Of a DNA stretch of 64,000 nt, positions 51,046-62,523 are shown one piece after another. A program made the translations under genes and the position numbers. The notes under the pieces were generated by a model, which saw nothing but the letters and a program-made list of their open reading frames with translations, searched no databases and was not told where the DNA came from. The stretch is from Jiella marina (lineage in GTDB: Bacteria; Pseudomonadota; Alphaproteobacteria; Rhizobiales; Rhizobiaceae). Numbering within the stretch: position 1 is the stretch's first letter; each line of letters begins with the position of its first letter. Location of the stretch: positions 86,614 through 150,613 of the forward strand of contig NZ_JAKQZG010000014.1 in assembly GCF_024359545.1 (NCBI RefSeq), given 5' to 3'.

Positions 51046-51578
51046 TCACGGTTCGCGGAAAATCGATCGAGACCCTCTTCAGCGCCGACGAGATCGCCGG
51101 CGAGGTCCAGCGCGTCGCCCGCGAGATCGCGGCAAGCGCCACCGACGATCTGATCATCGTCTCGGTGCTGAAGGGCGCCTTCGTCTTCGCCGCCGACCTT
51201 CTCAGAGCCCTGCATGAGGAAGGCATCGCGCCGGAGGTCGAGTTCATTTCGCTGTCGAGCTACGGCGGCGGGACCGAGGGCGGTGAAATCCGCATTCTGC
51301 GCGACGTCGATGCCGACGTTTCGGGTCGCCCCGTCCTTCTGGTCGACGACATCCTGGAATCGGGCCGCACGCTTCATTTCGCGCGCGAGCTCCTGCTTTC
51401 GCGGGGCGCGACGTCGGTTCGTCTGGCGGCACTTCTGGAAAAGCGCGGGCATCGCAAGGCGGAGATCGACGCCGACTTCATCGGTTTCGACTGCCCGGAC
51501 CATTTCGTCGTGGGCTATGGAATGGATGTGGGCCACGCCTTCCGCGAACTGCCCTTCATCGGACGCGTCGTCGGGTGA
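51042..51578 (+). CDS. hpt: Hypoxanthine(-guanine) phosphoribosyltransferase (GTG start)
   Basis: A 178-residue purine-salvage enzyme forming IMP/GMP from hypoxanthine/guanine and PRPP. The PRPP-binding motif is VLLVDDILESGRT (residues ~93-105), with upstream VSVLKGAFVFAADLLRAL. The start is GTG at 51042, whose last bases overlap the previous stop (GTGA), with AAGGA just upstream. A long frame in the same phase upstream is shadow. Confidence 0.93.
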   Translation: MITVRGKSIETLFSADEIAGEVQRVAREIAASATDDLIIVSVLKGAFVFAADLLRALHEEGIAPEVEFISLSSYGGGTEGGEIRILRDVDADVSGRPVLLVDDILESGRTLHFARELLLSRGATSVRLAALLEKRGHRKAEIDADFIGFDCPDHFVVGYGMDVGHAFRELPFIGRVVG

Positions 51579-51738
51579 CGCCCCGCGGCGGAAGCCGACT
51601 TTCACCCTTGCCAAGGCCGATAGTGACGGCTTTTGGCCTCATTCCCGCTCGAATATCCTCGCAAGTCAGCTTCGGACCAGCTAAATCGGCGATTGCTGGT
51701 GGCACATGGACTCATCGCGCGAAGATGAGAGGTATTGC

Positions 51739-52152
51739 GTGGCTAAGATCTTGATTGCGGAAGACGACATGGGAGTTCGGCGTCTCGTCGAGCGGGCCCT
51801 GCGTCTGGACGGCCATGACGTCACGACGGCGGAAGACGGCGAACTGGCGCTCGAAACCCTCGAGGAGCAGGAAGGCGCCTTCGACCTCGTGCTCTCCGAC
51901 ATTCGCATGCCGGCAATGACCGGCATCGAACTCGCCCATGCCAGCGCGAAGCGGTGGCCGGGCCTGCCGATTCTCCTGATGACCGGATATGCCGAACAGA
52001 AGGAAGCGGCGGAAGATCTCGCCTCGATCATTCTCGGCGTCCTCGACAAGCCGTTCTCGATTGCTGAGATTCGGCGTCATGTCGGCCGGATTCTCGCCGA
52101 GAACGAATCCGCGGAGACCGAAGAAGTGCTTCCCCAGCGATACTGCGCCTGA
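51739..52152 (+). CDS. cpdR: Single-domain response regulator, CpdR-like
   Basis: A 137-residue receiver-only regulator: acidic pocket AEDD, phospho-acceptor Asp54 (LSDIRMPAM), Thr in LLMTGYAE and Lys in LDKPFS, then a short helical tail. CpdR controls ClpXP-dependent CtrA proteolysis in the CckA-ChpT pathway. Size and context fit CpdR, but other stand-alone receivers cannot be excluded. GTG at 51739 has GAGAGG 6 bases upstream and gives the typical MAKILIAEDD start; ATG at 51706 would add 11 residues. It lies after hpt and converges with sciP. Confidence 0.75.
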   Translation: MAKILIAEDDMGVRRLVERALRLDGHDVTTAEDGELALETLEEQEGAFDLVLSDIRMPAMTGIELAHASAKRWPGLPILLMTGYAEQKEAAEDLASIILGVLDKPFSIAEIRRHVGRILAENESAETEEVLPQRYCA

Positions 52153-52255
52153 TCGCGAGCGGCGCGTTTCCCCGCGCCGACGGCCAAGTCCGAGATCAAG
52201 CTGCAGAATGCTGGCGAGTTCTCGGCACGTTCTTCAAGAAGCCTAAACTGAACTG

Positions 52256-52287
52256 CGGAAAGCGGCCTTTCACGAGGCCGCTTTCCG
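52256..52287. terminator. Bidirectional terminator between cpdR-like gene and sciP
   Basis: CGGAAAGCGGCCT (52256-52268) pairs perfectly with AGGCCGCTTTCCG (52275-52287), extended by AACTGC/GCAGTT outside. It ends immediately before the sciP stop codon on the minus strand and is followed on the plus strand by T5 at 52302-52306, so it can end both convergent transcripts. Confidence 0.75.
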
Positions 52288-52578
52288 TCAGTGCAGTTCG
52301 GTTTTTCGGCGATATTCCTGCAATTGCGTCGTTCGCAGACCGGCCAGCCCATGCTGATCGATCGACATCTGCCATGACAGGAACTCCTCCACCGTCAGCG
52401 TGTAACGCGAACACGCCTCATCCAGGCTGAGCAAGCCGCCGCGCACGGCGGCCACGACCTCGGCCTTTCGACGGATGACCCAACGCCGCGTATTGGTCGG
52501 CGGTAGATCTGCCAGCGTCAACGGACTCCCATCGGGGCCGATGACGTATTTCACTCTTGGTCTAACCTGATCGGTCAT
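52288..52578 (-). CDS. sciP: SciP (DUF1153), CtrA-regulon inhibitor
   Basis: A 96-residue DNA-binding protein. SciP (DUF1153) in Caulobacter binds CtrA and represses CtrA-activated promoters in G1. The near-invariant family core is visible: KYVIGPDGSPLTLADLPP, TRRWVIRRKAEVVAAVRGG, LSLDEACSRYTLTVEEFLSW. It is a helix-turn-helix protein related to Trp-repressor-like folds. The ATG at 52578 is the family start. Beside the CpdR-like gene and in the same window as divK-pleD. Confidence 0.92.
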   Translation of the reverse strand: MTDQVRPRVKYVIGPDGSPLTLADLPPTNTRRWVIRRKAEVVAAVRGGLLSLDEACSRYTLTVEEFLSWQMSIDQHGLAGLRTTQLQEYRRKTELH

Positions 52579-52870
52579 TGCACTCTCGACAATTTACCCA
52601 AAGACCCAATCAGCGATGACCATAACCCCCGCTTCTAAAAATTCCGTCAAGCCACACGTAAGCTTTCGATAAGAAGTCGCTGAAAATCATCGCATATCGC
52701 GACAGGCCTTCGGCTTTCGCCGCCAAAGCTGAGTGATTTCGCCAAATTTTCGCCCTGAAGAACCCTTGAAAGAGCAGGCGAATTGGCCGTATCGAAACGT
52801 GCCGTCTGTCTTCGCCTTCTTCGCTGAAGAGACTGTCGCGCGATCGAACCGAACGCAGCGAAAGCGTCAA

Positions 52871-54055
52871 ATGTCATTGAACAGTCTGGATATTCCCAAG
52901 CCGCCGGCCGAGACCCGGGTGGTCGTCGCCATGTCGGGCGGAGTGGATTCCTCGGTGGTCGCCGCGCTTCTCGCGGAAGCCGGCTATGACGTCGTCGGCA
53001 TCACCCTGCAGCTTTACGACAGCGGCGCGACGCCGCGCCGCGCAGGAGCCTGCTGCGCGGGTCAGGACATTCATGACGCCCGCCGCGTCTCCGAAAAGCT
53101 CGGCATCGACCATTACGTGCTCGACTATGAGGAGAAGTTCCGCAAGGCCGTGATCGATCCTTTCGCCGAGAGCTACCTTGCCGGCGAGACGCCGATTCCC
53201 TGTGTCGCCTGCAATCAGACGGTCAAGTTCCGCGATCTTCTGGAGACCGCCGCGGATCTCGGCGCGGATGCGCTGGCCACCGGCCACTATATCGAGACCC
53301 GGCAGCGGGGCGCTCATCGCGCCATGTTTCGACCGCGCGACCTCGACCGCGACCAGAGCTATTTCCTCTATGGGACGACGCAGGCGCAACTCGACTTCCT
53401 GCGGTTTCCCTTGGGCACGCTGACCAAGGACGAAACGCGCCAGATCGCCGAACGCTTTGGCCTCGCCGTCGCGGCCAAGCCGGACAGTCAGGACATCTGC
53501 TTCGTCGCCAAGGGCCGCTATTTTGACGTGATTCGCAAGCTCCGCCCCGAGGCTGGCGAGCCGGGCGATATCGTCCATATCGACGGGCGGCACCTCGGCC
53601 GGCACGAGGGCATCGTCAATTTCACGATCGGCCAGCGCCGCGGCCTCGGCGTCGCTGCGGGCGAGCCGCTCTATGTCGTCGCCCTCGACGCCGCGTCAGC
53701 GACCGTGACGGTCGGCCCGCGTTCGGCGCTCAGGACGCATCGGATCCGGCTGCGCGACGTCAACTGGCTCGGCGAGACGCGCCCGGAGGACTATGCAGCC
53801 TCGGAACGCGAGCTCCACGTCAAGGTCCGCTCCACCCGTCCGCCCGCGCCGGCCCATATCCGCGCGACTTCGGATGGTTCGGTCGAAGTGGAGCTAGTGC
53901 TGGGCGAAGACGGCGTCGCGCCCGGTCAGGCCTGCGTCTTCTATGACGGGGTGGAAGCCGGCGCAGAAGTTCTCGGCGGCGGCGTCATCACGGAGAGCCT
54001 GCCGGAAGTCGAAGCAGCCAACGCAGACCGCGATTTGGTGACGACGACGGCTTGA
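52871..54055 (+). CDS. mnmA: tRNA-specific 2-thiouridylase MnmA
   Basis: A 394-residue enzyme that installs 2-thiouridine at position 34 of tRNA-Lys, Glu and Gln. The ATP-binding P-loop is [11 protein letters not shown] (residues ~21-31), and the two catalytic cysteines are in [11 protein letters not shown] and DSQDICFV. The tRNA-binding [12 protein letters not shown] and beta-barrel follow. The ATG at 52871 is chosen over in-frame upstream starts, which add a non-family segment. Confidence 0.96.
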   Translation: MSLNSLDIPKPPAETRVVVAMSGGVDSSVVAALLAEAGYDVVGITLQLYDSGATPRRAGACCAGQDIHDARRVSEKLGIDHYVLDYEEKFRKAVIDPFAESYLAGETPIPCVACNQTVKFRDLLETAADLGADALATGHYIETRQRGAHRAMFRPRDLDRDQSYFLYGTTQAQLDFLRFPLGTLTKDETRQIAERFGLAVAAKPDSQDICFVAKGRYFDVIRKLRPEAGEPGDIVHIDGRHLGRHEGIVNFTIGQRRGLGVAAGEPLYVVALDAASATVTVGPRSALRTHRIRLRDVNWLGETRPEDYAASERELHVKVRSTRPPAPAHIRATSDGSVEVELVLGEDGVAPGQACVFYDGVEAGAEVLGGGVITESLPEVEAANADRDLVTTTA

Positions 54056-54259
54056 GGATCGTTCCAGCGTGTCGGGAGCGGGATGCGCTCGGCTACAGAT
54101 TGTCTGCACGGCGATTGCATTCGGCTGAGTTTGGCCGCCTCGATTCGGCGACAGCCCCGTCCTCCGGGCCTTGAGCCGGGATGACGACATCAAAGTGGAG
54201 CGCCCCTTCCGACCGAGGCAAGCTGCGCGGAACAAGGTGCTCGCCACGCCACCTTTTCC

Positions 54260-55216
54260 TCACACGCCGTTCTTCAGCGGCGACGCAGAACTCAGAATAC
54301 GCACCGTTTCCACCGCCTCGGCCGCGCCGGTTTCCGGTTGCCGGCGATTCACGATGCAGTCGATGAAGTGGCGCAGTTCGCGGTCGAGCGGCAGGCCGGG
54401 CGAGACCGGCAGGTAGGTGACGGGGGCGTTCTCGAAGGAGAAATTAGGGCCGTCGCGCCAGACCCGATGGCCGTAGAGCGAGAGTTTCTCGCCCTCGGGT
54501 GCCAGATCGTCGAAGACCAGCATGCCCTGCGTGCCGATCACCGAGAAGCGTCGGTCGCGGTAGGGCGAGACGCGCGAGACATGCACTTCCGCCTTGAGGC
54601 CGCCGGCGAACTCCAGAACGATGTCGGCAATGTCGGTCTCGTCGGAAAGCACGCTCCGCCGCGTCGCCGAGACGCTCTGGGGCATCGCGTTCGACAGCTT
54701 GAGGATGAGCGACAGGTCGTGCGGGGCGAGATCCCACACCACATCCATGCCAAGGAAACGGCCGAGCCCCATGCGGTTTGCGATCAGATGGCGGACCGTG
54801 CCGATCCGCCCTTCCGCGACAGCGGCGCAGAGCCGTTGAAACACCGGATGAAAGCGCAGGACGTGGCCGACCATCAGAATACGGTTGGCGCGCTCCGCGA
54901 CCTGCGCCGTCAGTTCGGCATCGGCCGGGTCGAGGGCGATCGGCTTTTCGATCAGGACGTCCTTGCCGGCGGCAAAGGCCGCCCGCGCCACGGGCCCATG
55001 GACGCTCGCGGGCAAAGCCAGCACCAGCGCATCGATGTCGGTGGAGGCGATCGCCGCATCGGGCTCAAGCGCGGGCACGTCGAAACGCTCGGCGAATCCC
55101 TCTGCCCGGTCGGGGTTGCGGTCGGCGACGGCGGCCAGCACACCGATCTCGGCCAGCGTGCGAATATGGTTCTGGCCCCACTGCCCGCATCCGACGACGG
55201 CGATTCTCGGCTGCAT
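54260..55216 (-). CDS. Gfo/Idh/MocA-family oxidoreductase
   Basis: A 318-residue NAD(P)-dependent oxidoreductase. The Rossmann start is IAVVGCGQWGQNHIRTL, followed by DVLIEKPIALDPADAE (Lys of the EKP motif) and the C-terminal beta-sheet domain with WDLAPHDLSLILKL. Members act on sugars, inositols and sugar nucleotides; the WDLAPHD motif is common in WlbA/UDP-N-acetylglucosaminuronate-type dehydrogenases, which is only a hint. AAAGGAAAG precedes the ATG. Downstream on the same strand nothing follows within 200 bases. Confidence 0.88.
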   Translation of the reverse strand: MQPRIAVVGCGQWGQNHIRTLAEIGVLAAVADRNPDRAEGFAERFDVPALEPDAAIASTDIDALVLALPASVHGPVARAAFAAGKDVLIEKPIALDPADAELTAQVAERANRILMVGHVLRFHPVFQRLCAAVAEGRIGTVRHLIANRMGLGRFLGMDVVWDLAPHDLSLILKLSNAMPQSVSATRRSVLSDETDIADIVLEFAGGLKAEVHVSRVSPYRDRRFSVIGTQGMLVFDDLAPEGEKLSLYGHRVWRDGPNFSFENAPVTYLPVSPGLPLDRELRHFIDCIVNRRQPETGAAEAVETVRILSSASPLKNGV

Positions 55217-55354
55217 CCGCTTTCCTTTCCCGCTCGATCCGTTTCTTTCCCGCGCCGGACCGATCTTCATCATATCCGCGTGGCTCTAGCCCCCGCTTCG
55301 GACGAGAGCAAGGAAGACGAGCCGTCTTCGCAGGGCCAACGCCCGATGCCGTTG

Positions 55355-56866
<1,512 letters not shown>

Positions 56867-57095
56867 ATTCGCCTCCGATCTCGTCTTGGTGCGAGAATGA
56901 CCCAATTTGGCACGCACGGATAAAATCCATCTCAACAAGGACGGACAATAATTTGCCTTTGATTTCAGCCACTTTCGAAGAAAGACGGTAACCTTTCAGA
57001 AAGGCTTGGCCGGCGCGAAATCGCGGCCTCTGCCGGCTTGGCCGCCCGGGATGAAACCGCTATTGGCGATGCAAACCGACACGAGACGAGACTTG

Positions 57096-58928
57096 ATGAC
57101 GATGCCCATGACCTTCCATCCACTGCGCTCCGCGGCAGAAGCGGCGGCGACAGAGAATGCCGCCCTGCCCGAGTGGAACCTCGCCGACCTCTATCCCGGC
57201 ATGCAGAGCCCGGAATTGGCCGATGATCTCGCAAAGGCGCGAGAACTGGCCAGCGCGTTCCAGAGCCGCTGGCGCGGGAAGCTGGCGGAGGAGGTCCGCG
57301 CCACGGACGGCAAACTGGCGGACGCGGTGAAGCAGTATGAGGAGCTGGAAGAGCTTCTCGGCCGGATCATCTCCTATGCCGGGCTCATCTATTCCGGTGA
57401 CACCTCGGATCCCGCCCGCGCCAAGTTTTATGGCGACATCCAGTCCAACGTCACCGACATCGCCTCGAAGCTCCTGTTCTTCAGTCTCGAATTGAACCGG
57501 GTCGACGACAGCGAGATGGACGCGGCGATGGATCGTGACCCGGCGCTCGGCCACTACCGGCCCTGGATCGTCGATCTGAGGCAGGACAAGCCGTTTCAGC
57601 TCGAAGACCGAGTGGAGGAGCTCTTCCACGACAAGGCGGTCACGGGCGCCGGCGCCTGGAACCGGCTGTTCGACGAGACGCTCACCTCGCTGCGCTTCAC
57701 CGTCGACGACGAGGACATGTCGATCGAGGCGGCGCTGAACCTTCTGCAGGACACCGAGCGAGAGAAGCGGCGCAAGGCCGCGAGCGCGCTCGCCAACGTC
57801 TTCAGCGAGAACCTGCGCACCTTCACCCTGATCACCAACACGCTCGCCAAGGACAAGGAGATCTCCGACCGCTGGCGGGGCTTCGAGGACGTCGCCGATT
57901 CCCGCCATCTCGCCAATCGCGTCGAGCGCGACGTGGTCGACGCGCTGACCAAGGCAGTGAGCGACGCCTATCCGACGATCTCCCACCGCTACTACGCGAT
58001 GAAGGCGAAGTGGCTCGGGCTCGACCAGCTCGAATATTGGGACCGCAACGCGCCGCTCCCGGACGCCAAGCGCCGCGACATTCCATGGGACGAAGCCCGC
58101 CAGACGGTGCTGTCGGCCTATTCGGGCTTCGCGCCGGAGATGGCCTCGATCGCCGAGCGCTTCTTCGACAATTCCTGGATCGACGCCGCGGTGCGGCCGG
58201 GCAAGTCGCCGGGCGCCTTCGCCCACCCGACAGTGCCGAGCGTCCACCCCTATGTCCTGCTCAACTATATGGGCAAGCCGCGCGACGTGATGACGCTCGC
58301 TCATGAACTCGGCCACGGGGTCCATCAGGTGCTGGCCGGGCGCCAGGGCGCGCTGATGGCGGCGACCCCGCTAACCCTTGCCGAAACCGCTTCGGTCTTC
58401 GGTGAGATGCTGACCTTCCGCTCCCTGCTCGATCAGGCCAAGACCGACGCGGAGCGCAAGACGCTGCTCGCCTCCAAGGTCGAGGACATGATCAACACGG
58501 TGGTCCGGCAGATCGCCTTCTACCAGTTCGAGCGTCGGCTCCATATCGAGCGCCGCGAGGGCGAACTGACCGCCGAGCGCATCGGCGAGATCTGGCTCGA
58601 GATTCAGGGCGCGAGCCTTGGCCCGGCGATCCGGCTGGGCGATGGCTACGACACCTACTGGACCTACATCCCGCACTTCATCCACTCGCCCTTCTACGTC
58701 TACGCCTATGCCTTCGGCGACTGCCTGGTGAACTCGCTCTATGCGGTCTACCGGAACTCCGAGACGGGCTTTCAGGAGAAGTATTTCGAGATGCTGAAGG
58801 CCGGCGGCACCAAGCACCACTCGGAGCTTCTGGCCCCCTTCGGCCTCGACGCGTCCGATCCCGCCTTCTGGTCGAAGGGCCTGTCGATGATCTCCGGATT
58901 CATCGACGAGCTGGAAGCGATGGGCTGA
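57096..58928 (+). CDS. pepF: M3-family oligoendopeptidase F-like
   Basis: A 610-residue zinc metallopeptidase of family M3 that degrades intracellular oligopeptides. The catalytic motif is TLAHELGHGVHQ (HExxH as HELGH) with the third ligand region ETASVFGEMLTF ~25 residues later. The N-terminal helical domain covers substrate binding. Several in-frame starts exist (57051, 57069, 57096, 57102, 57108); none has a strong ribosome site, so the N-terminus is uncertain by up to 15 residues. Confidence 0.93.
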   Translation: MTMPMTFHPLRSAAEAAATENAALPEWNLADLYPGMQSPELADDLAKARELASAFQSRWRGKLAEEVRATDGKLADAVKQYEELEELLGRIISYAGLIYSGDTSDPARAKFYGDIQSNVTDIASKLLFFSLELNRVDDSEMDAAMDRDPALGHYRPWIVDLRQDKPFQLEDRVEELFHDKAVTGAGAWNRLFDETLTSLRFTVDDEDMSIEAALNLLQDTEREKRRKAASALANVFSENLRTFTLITNTLAKDKEISDRWRGFEDVADSRHLANRVERDVVDALTKAVSDAYPTISHRYYAMKAKWLGLDQLEYWDRNAPLPDAKRRDIPWDEARQTVLSAYSGFAPEMASIAERFFDNSWIDAAVRPGKSPGAFAHPTVPSVHPYVLLNYMGKPRDVMTLAHELGHGVHQVLAGRQGALMAATPLTLAETASVFGEMLTFRSLLDQAKTDAERKTLLASKVEDMINTVVRQIAFYQFERRLHIERREGELTAERIGEIWLEIQGASLGPAIRLGDGYDTYWTYIPHFIHSPFYVYAYAFGDCLVNSLYAVYRNSETGFQEKYFEMLKAGGTKHHSELLAPFGLDASDPAFWSKGLSMISGFIDELEAMG

Positions 58929-58935
58929 GGAACTC

Positions 58936-58962
58936 GGCCGGCGCTGCATCTGCGCGCCGGCC
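58936..58962 (+). terminator. GC hairpin after pepF, no T-run
   Basis: GGCCGGCGC (58936-58944) pairs perfectly with GCGCCGGCC (58954-58962), 7 bases after the pepF stop. The missing U-tract makes classic intrinsic termination doubtful. Confidence 0.4.
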
Positions 58963-59109
58963 GCCGCAAACATGCAGACGCAATCCGTCCAAGCGCCCCT
59001 ATTATTTGACAGGGAAACCGTCTAGCGCGTTCGCAGGATTTGCCACGCGCCGACGGCACCTTAGCTTGCCCTCCGCTGGAACACCGTCTTTGAGGAATTG
59101 AGAGCGCCC

Positions 59110-60555
59110 ATGTCTGAGAATGGCCACCCGATCCACGGCACAATCACCGGCCCGGTCGTCATGATCGGCTTCGGGTCCATCGGCAAGGGAACGCTGCCGC
59201 TGATCGAGCGGCATTTCAATTACGACAAGAACCGCTTCATCGTCGTCGATCCCGACGATTCCGGTCGCCATCTCCTCGACGAGCGCGGCATCCGCTTCGT
59301 CCATGAGGCGGTGACCCGCAAGAATTATGAGGAACTCCTCACCCCGCTTCTCACCGAAGGCGATGGCCAGGGCTTCTGCGTCAACCTCTCCGTCGACACC
59401 GGCTCGCTCGACCTGATCAAGCTCTGCCGCAAGCTGGGCGTTCTTTACATCGACACCGTCGTCGAGCCGTGGCTTGGCTTCTACTTCGACAAGAACATGT
59501 CGAATGCCGAACGCACGAACTACGCGCTGCGCGAGACGGTGCGCAAGGAGAAGCGCAAGAACCCGGGCGGCACGACGGCCGTCTCCTGCTGCGGCGCCAA
59601 TCCCGGCATGGTCTCCTGGTTCGTCAAGAAGGCGCTCGTCGACATCGCCCGCGACACCGGCCTGGAGTTCACCGAGCCCGGCCAGCACGACCGCGAAGCC
59701 TGGGCGAAGCTGATGAAGAAGGCCGGCGTCAAGGGCGTCCACATCGCCGAGCGCGACACCCAGCGCGCCAAGCTGCCGAAACCGATGAACGTCTTCTGGA
59801 ACACGTGGTCGGTGGAAGGCTTCCTTTCAGAGGGTATGCAGCCGTCGGAACTCGGCTGGGGCACCCATGAGAAGTGGATGCCGAAGAACGCCAAGAAGCA
59901 CAAGAAGGGCTGTCAGGCGGCGATCTATCTCGAGCAGCCGGGCGCCAACACCCGCGTGCGCACCTGGTGCCCGACCCCGGGACCGCAATACGGCTTCCTG
60001 GTGACCCACAACGAGTCGATCTCGATCGCCGACTATTTCACCCATCGCAACAAGGACGACGAGGTCACCTATCGGCCGACCTCGCACTATGCCTATCACC
60101 CGGCGAATGATGCCGTGCTTTCCCTGCACGAACTCTTCGGCGCCGCCGGCAAGATCCAGCCCGAGCTTCACGTTCTCGACGAGAACGAGATCGTCGACGG
60201 CATCGATGAACTCGGCGTGCTCCTCTACGGCCACGAGAAGAACGCCTACTGGTACGGCTCGCAGCTGTCGATCGAGGAAACCCGCCAGATCGCGCCCTAC
60301 CAGAACGCCACCGGGCTGCAGGTGACCTCGGCCGTGCTCGCCGGCATGGTCTGGGCGCTGGAGAATCCGGAAGTCGGCATCGTCGAGGCCGACGAGATGG
60401 ACTACAAGCGCTGCCTCGAAGTGCAGACGCCCTATCTCGGGCCGGTCAAGGGCTACTACACCAACTGGACCCCGCTCGTGGATCGTCCTGGCCTCTTCCC
60501 CGAAGACATCGACGAGAAGGACCCCTGGCAGTTCAAGAACATCCTCGTCCGCTGA
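59110..60555 (+). CDS. hss: Homospermidine synthase
   Basis: A 481-residue enzyme making sym-homospermidine from putrescine (or spermidine plus putrescine) with NAD, a major polyamine route in rhizobia. The N-terminal Rossmann motif VVMIGFGSIGKGTLPLI and later blocks (AVSCCGANPGMVSWFVKKAL, ANPEN-free PGANTRVRTWCPTPGPQ) match the saccharopine-dehydrogenase-like family. The ATG at 59110 gives MSENGHPIHGTITGPV. It stands alone between pepF and omp10. Confidence 0.93.
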   Translation: MSENGHPIHGTITGPVVMIGFGSIGKGTLPLIERHFNYDKNRFIVVDPDDSGRHLLDERGIRFVHEAVTRKNYEELLTPLLTEGDGQGFCVNLSVDTGSLDLIKLCRKLGVLYIDTVVEPWLGFYFDKNMSNAERTNYALRETVRKEKRKNPGGTTAVSCCGANPGMVSWFVKKALVDIARDTGLEFTEPGQHDREAWAKLMKKAGVKGVHIAERDTQRAKLPKPMNVFWNTWSVEGFLSEGMQPSELGWGTHEKWMPKNAKKHKKGCQAAIYLEQPGANTRVRTWCPTPGPQYGFLVTHNESISIADYFTHRNKDDEVTYRPTSHYAYHPANDAVLSLHELFGAAGKIQPELHVLDENEIVDGIDELGVLLYGHEKNAYWYGSQLSIEETRQIAPYQNATGLQVTSAVLAGMVWALENPEVGIVEADEMDYKRCLEVQTPYLGPVKGYYTNWTPLVDRPGLFPEDIDEKDPWQFKNILVR

Positions 60556-60751
60556 TGGAGCGAAGCGTGGATTTCTGAGGATTCCGCGTGAATCGCAGTG
60601 TCACATTCCATGACAGAAGGCCGAAATTCGGCTATGCCGGTTCGAAAGGTTGTCTCGAACTGAAACAGCGTTGCAGCAGCGGGATGACAGAGGTTGAGTT
60701 CGGCGCGTGGTCGTGCGGATCCGTCCACGCCGAGAAATGAGGGGGTATCCG

Positions 60752-61111
60752 ATGCGTCGAGGCGCCATCGCACTTGCAGTCATCGCAACGGCAGGGCTGG
60801 CGGCCTGTCAGACGGGCGGCAGATCCGCCTCGGTGCAGCCGCAGGGAATCGAGGGTCGGTGGTCGTCCGTCGGCGGGCCCGTCGCCTACACGGCGACCTT
60901 CAACAACGGCCGGTTCGCGTCCGTCGAGCAGGGCACCGGCGGTGTCCTCGCCAGCGGCACCTATTCCTCGCTCGGGCCGGGACAGATCAACATTCTCTAC
61001 ACCTCGCGCACGACAGGCGCCCAGCAATCGGCGAATTGCAATCAGGTTGCGCCCAGCCGTCTGGCCTGTGCCAACTCCACCGGGACGCGTTTCGAGTTCG
61101 TGCGCGCCTGA
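60752..61111 (+). CDS. omp10: Omp10-type outer-membrane lipoprotein
   Basis: A 119-residue lipoprotein. The signal peptide ends in a lipobox at residues ~16-20 (ATAGLAACQTGG), giving a mature ~100-residue beta-rich domain: GIEGRW, TATFNNGRFASVEQGTGG, YSSLGPGQINILYTS, and a Cys-containing NCNQVAPSRLACANS. It resembles Brucella Omp10, an outer-membrane lipoprotein of the alphaproteobacteria. GGGGGT precedes the ATG at 60752; an ATG five codons upstream is possible. Confidence 0.85.
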   Translation: MRRGAIALAVIATAGLAACQTGGRSASVQPQGIEGRWSSVGGPVAYTATFNNGRFASVEQGTGGVLASGTYSSLGPGQINILYTSRTTGAQQSANCNQVAPSRLACANSTGTRFEFVRA

Positions 61112-61142
61112 CGCATTCGACGAACCTGTTTACCTTTGCTGG

Positions 61143-61167
61143 GACCGGCTGCGGAAAGCGGCCGGTC
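61143..61167 (+). terminator. Hairpin after omp10
   Basis: GACCGGC (61143-61149) pairs with GCCGGTC (61161-61167), followed by TTAGCATTTG, a weak T-rich stretch. It is 31 bases after the omp10 stop. A plausible terminator. Confidence 0.5.
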
Positions 61168-61336
61168 TTAGCATTTGTCGCATTCAAATCTCAGCGAAAT
61201 CGCCTATATCGGCACTGCCGAGCGCGTTGAAGCGCAAGGCGATTTGAACGAGGTGTGCGACAGGAAGGCCGAGCGATCGGATTCGCTTCTTCCGTGCACG
61301 CCCTCCCACCCATTGCGTGTGTTCAGGGATGGCAGG

Positions 61337-62404
61337 ATGAACGCCCTTACCAAGACGGTCGCCGAGCGCGCGATCGGCCCCCTTCCCCCGGAGCATCCTC
61401 CCGTCAAGCGATCGAAGGTCGGCGTGCTGCTCGTCAATCTCGGCACGCCGGACGGGACCGACTTCAAGCCGATGCGCCGCTATCTGAAGGAATTCCTTTC
61501 GGACAAGCGGGTCATCGAATGGCCTCGCGTGGCCTGGTATCCGATTCTCTACGGCATCGTGCTCAACACCCGGCCGAAGAAGTCCGGTGCGGCCTATGCC
61601 GAGATCTGGAACACCGAAAAGAACGAATCGCCTTTGCGGACCTTCACCCGGTCGCAGGGCGAAAAGCTTGCGATGCGAATGGCCGGCCATGGCGAGGTCG
61701 TCGTCGACTGGGCAATGCGCTACGGCAACCCGTCGATCGCCGAGCGCGCCGACTATCTGATGCAGGAAGGCTGCGAGCGGATCCTCGTCTTCCCGCTCTA
61801 TCCGCAATACTCCGCCTCGACCACGGCGACGGTGAACGACAAGTTCTTCGAGCACATGATGGCGCAGCGCTGGATGCCGGCGGTGCGCACCGTGCCTGCC
61901 TATCACGACGAGCCGGTCTATATCGACGCGCTCGCCCGCTCGATCGAGACCCATCTCGAAAGCCTCGATTTCGAGCCGGAAAAGGTGATCGCCTCGTATC
62001 ACGGCATCCCGCAGAGCTATTTCCGCAAGGGCGACCCCTATCACTGCCACTGCCAGAAGACCTCGCGCCTCCTGAAGGAGCGGCTCGGCTGGCCGGAGGG
62101 GCGGCTGATCACCACCTTCCAGTCGCGCTTCGGCCCGGAGGAATGGCTGCAGCCCTATACGGACAAGACGGTCGAGGAACTGGCACGAACGGGGACCAAG
62201 CGGATCGCTGTCCTCAATCCCGGCTTCGTCTCCGACTGTCTGGAGACGCTGGAAGAGATCGCCGGTGAAGCCGGTGAAATTTTCCACGAGGCCGGCGGCG
62301 AGCATTTCTCCCACATTCCATGCCTCAACGATTCCGAGGCGGGCATGGACGTCATCGAGGCGATGGTGCGACGTGAGCTGAAAGGCTGGATCGACGTCGA
62401 ATAA
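61337..62404 (+). CDS. hemH: Ferrochelatase
   Basis: A 355-residue enzyme inserting iron into protoporphyrin IX, the last step of heme synthesis. The conserved VLLVNLGTPDGTDFKPMRRYL, FPLYPQYSASTTATVNDKF, SYHGIPQSYFRKGDPYHCHC and the catalytic-acid region GFVSDCLETLEEI are visible. The ATG at 61337 has AGG nearby; the preceding frame is not family-like. A hairpin follows the gene. Confidence 0.95.
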   Translation: MNALTKTVAERAIGPLPPEHPPVKRSKVGVLLVNLGTPDGTDFKPMRRYLKEFLSDKRVIEWPRVAWYPILYGIVLNTRPKKSGAAYAEIWNTEKNESPLRTFTRSQGEKLAMRMAGHGEVVVDWAMRYGNPSIAERADYLMQEGCERILVFPLYPQYSASTTATVNDKFFEHMMAQRWMPAVRTVPAYHDEPVYIDALARSIETHLESLDFEPEKVIASYHGIPQSYFRKGDPYHCHCQKTSRLLKERLGWPEGRLITTFQSRFGPEEWLQPYTDKTVEELARTGTKRIAVLNPGFVSDCLETLEEIAGEAGEIFHEAGGEHFSHIPCLNDSEAGMDVIEAMVRRELKGWIDVE

Positions 62405-62410
62405 CGAGCG

Positions 62411-62440
62411 GGCAAGCTTGGCGGCAAGACCGCCCTTGCC
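62411..62440 (+). terminator. Compound hairpin after hemH
   Basis: GGCAAG (62411-62416) pairs with CTTGCC (62435-62440), and an inner GGCGG-CAAGA-CCGCC stem (62420-62434) nests inside. No T-run follows, so it may not fully terminate. Confidence 0.4.
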
Positions 62441-62523
62441 TTCGGTCCCTGCACAGGCATAGTCAGGCGGGGCCTTGCAACAGGTGCGCCCGCCGGAATA
62501 CGCGGCTGGCGCTGGAGACCGGC

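Noticed and set aside
52218..52232. A second GTTC-N7-GTTC match (52218-52221 and 52229-52232) resembling an SOS box.
   Set aside because: It lies between convergent genes (CpdR-like and sciP), with no promoter and a GC-rich spacer. About two such matches are expected by chance in 64 kb.
59006..59034. TTGACA at 59006 as the homospermidine-synthase promoter.
   Set aside because: The expected -10 position (59029-59034) reads GTTCGC, with no match to TATAAT-like sequence, so it is not listed as a promoter.
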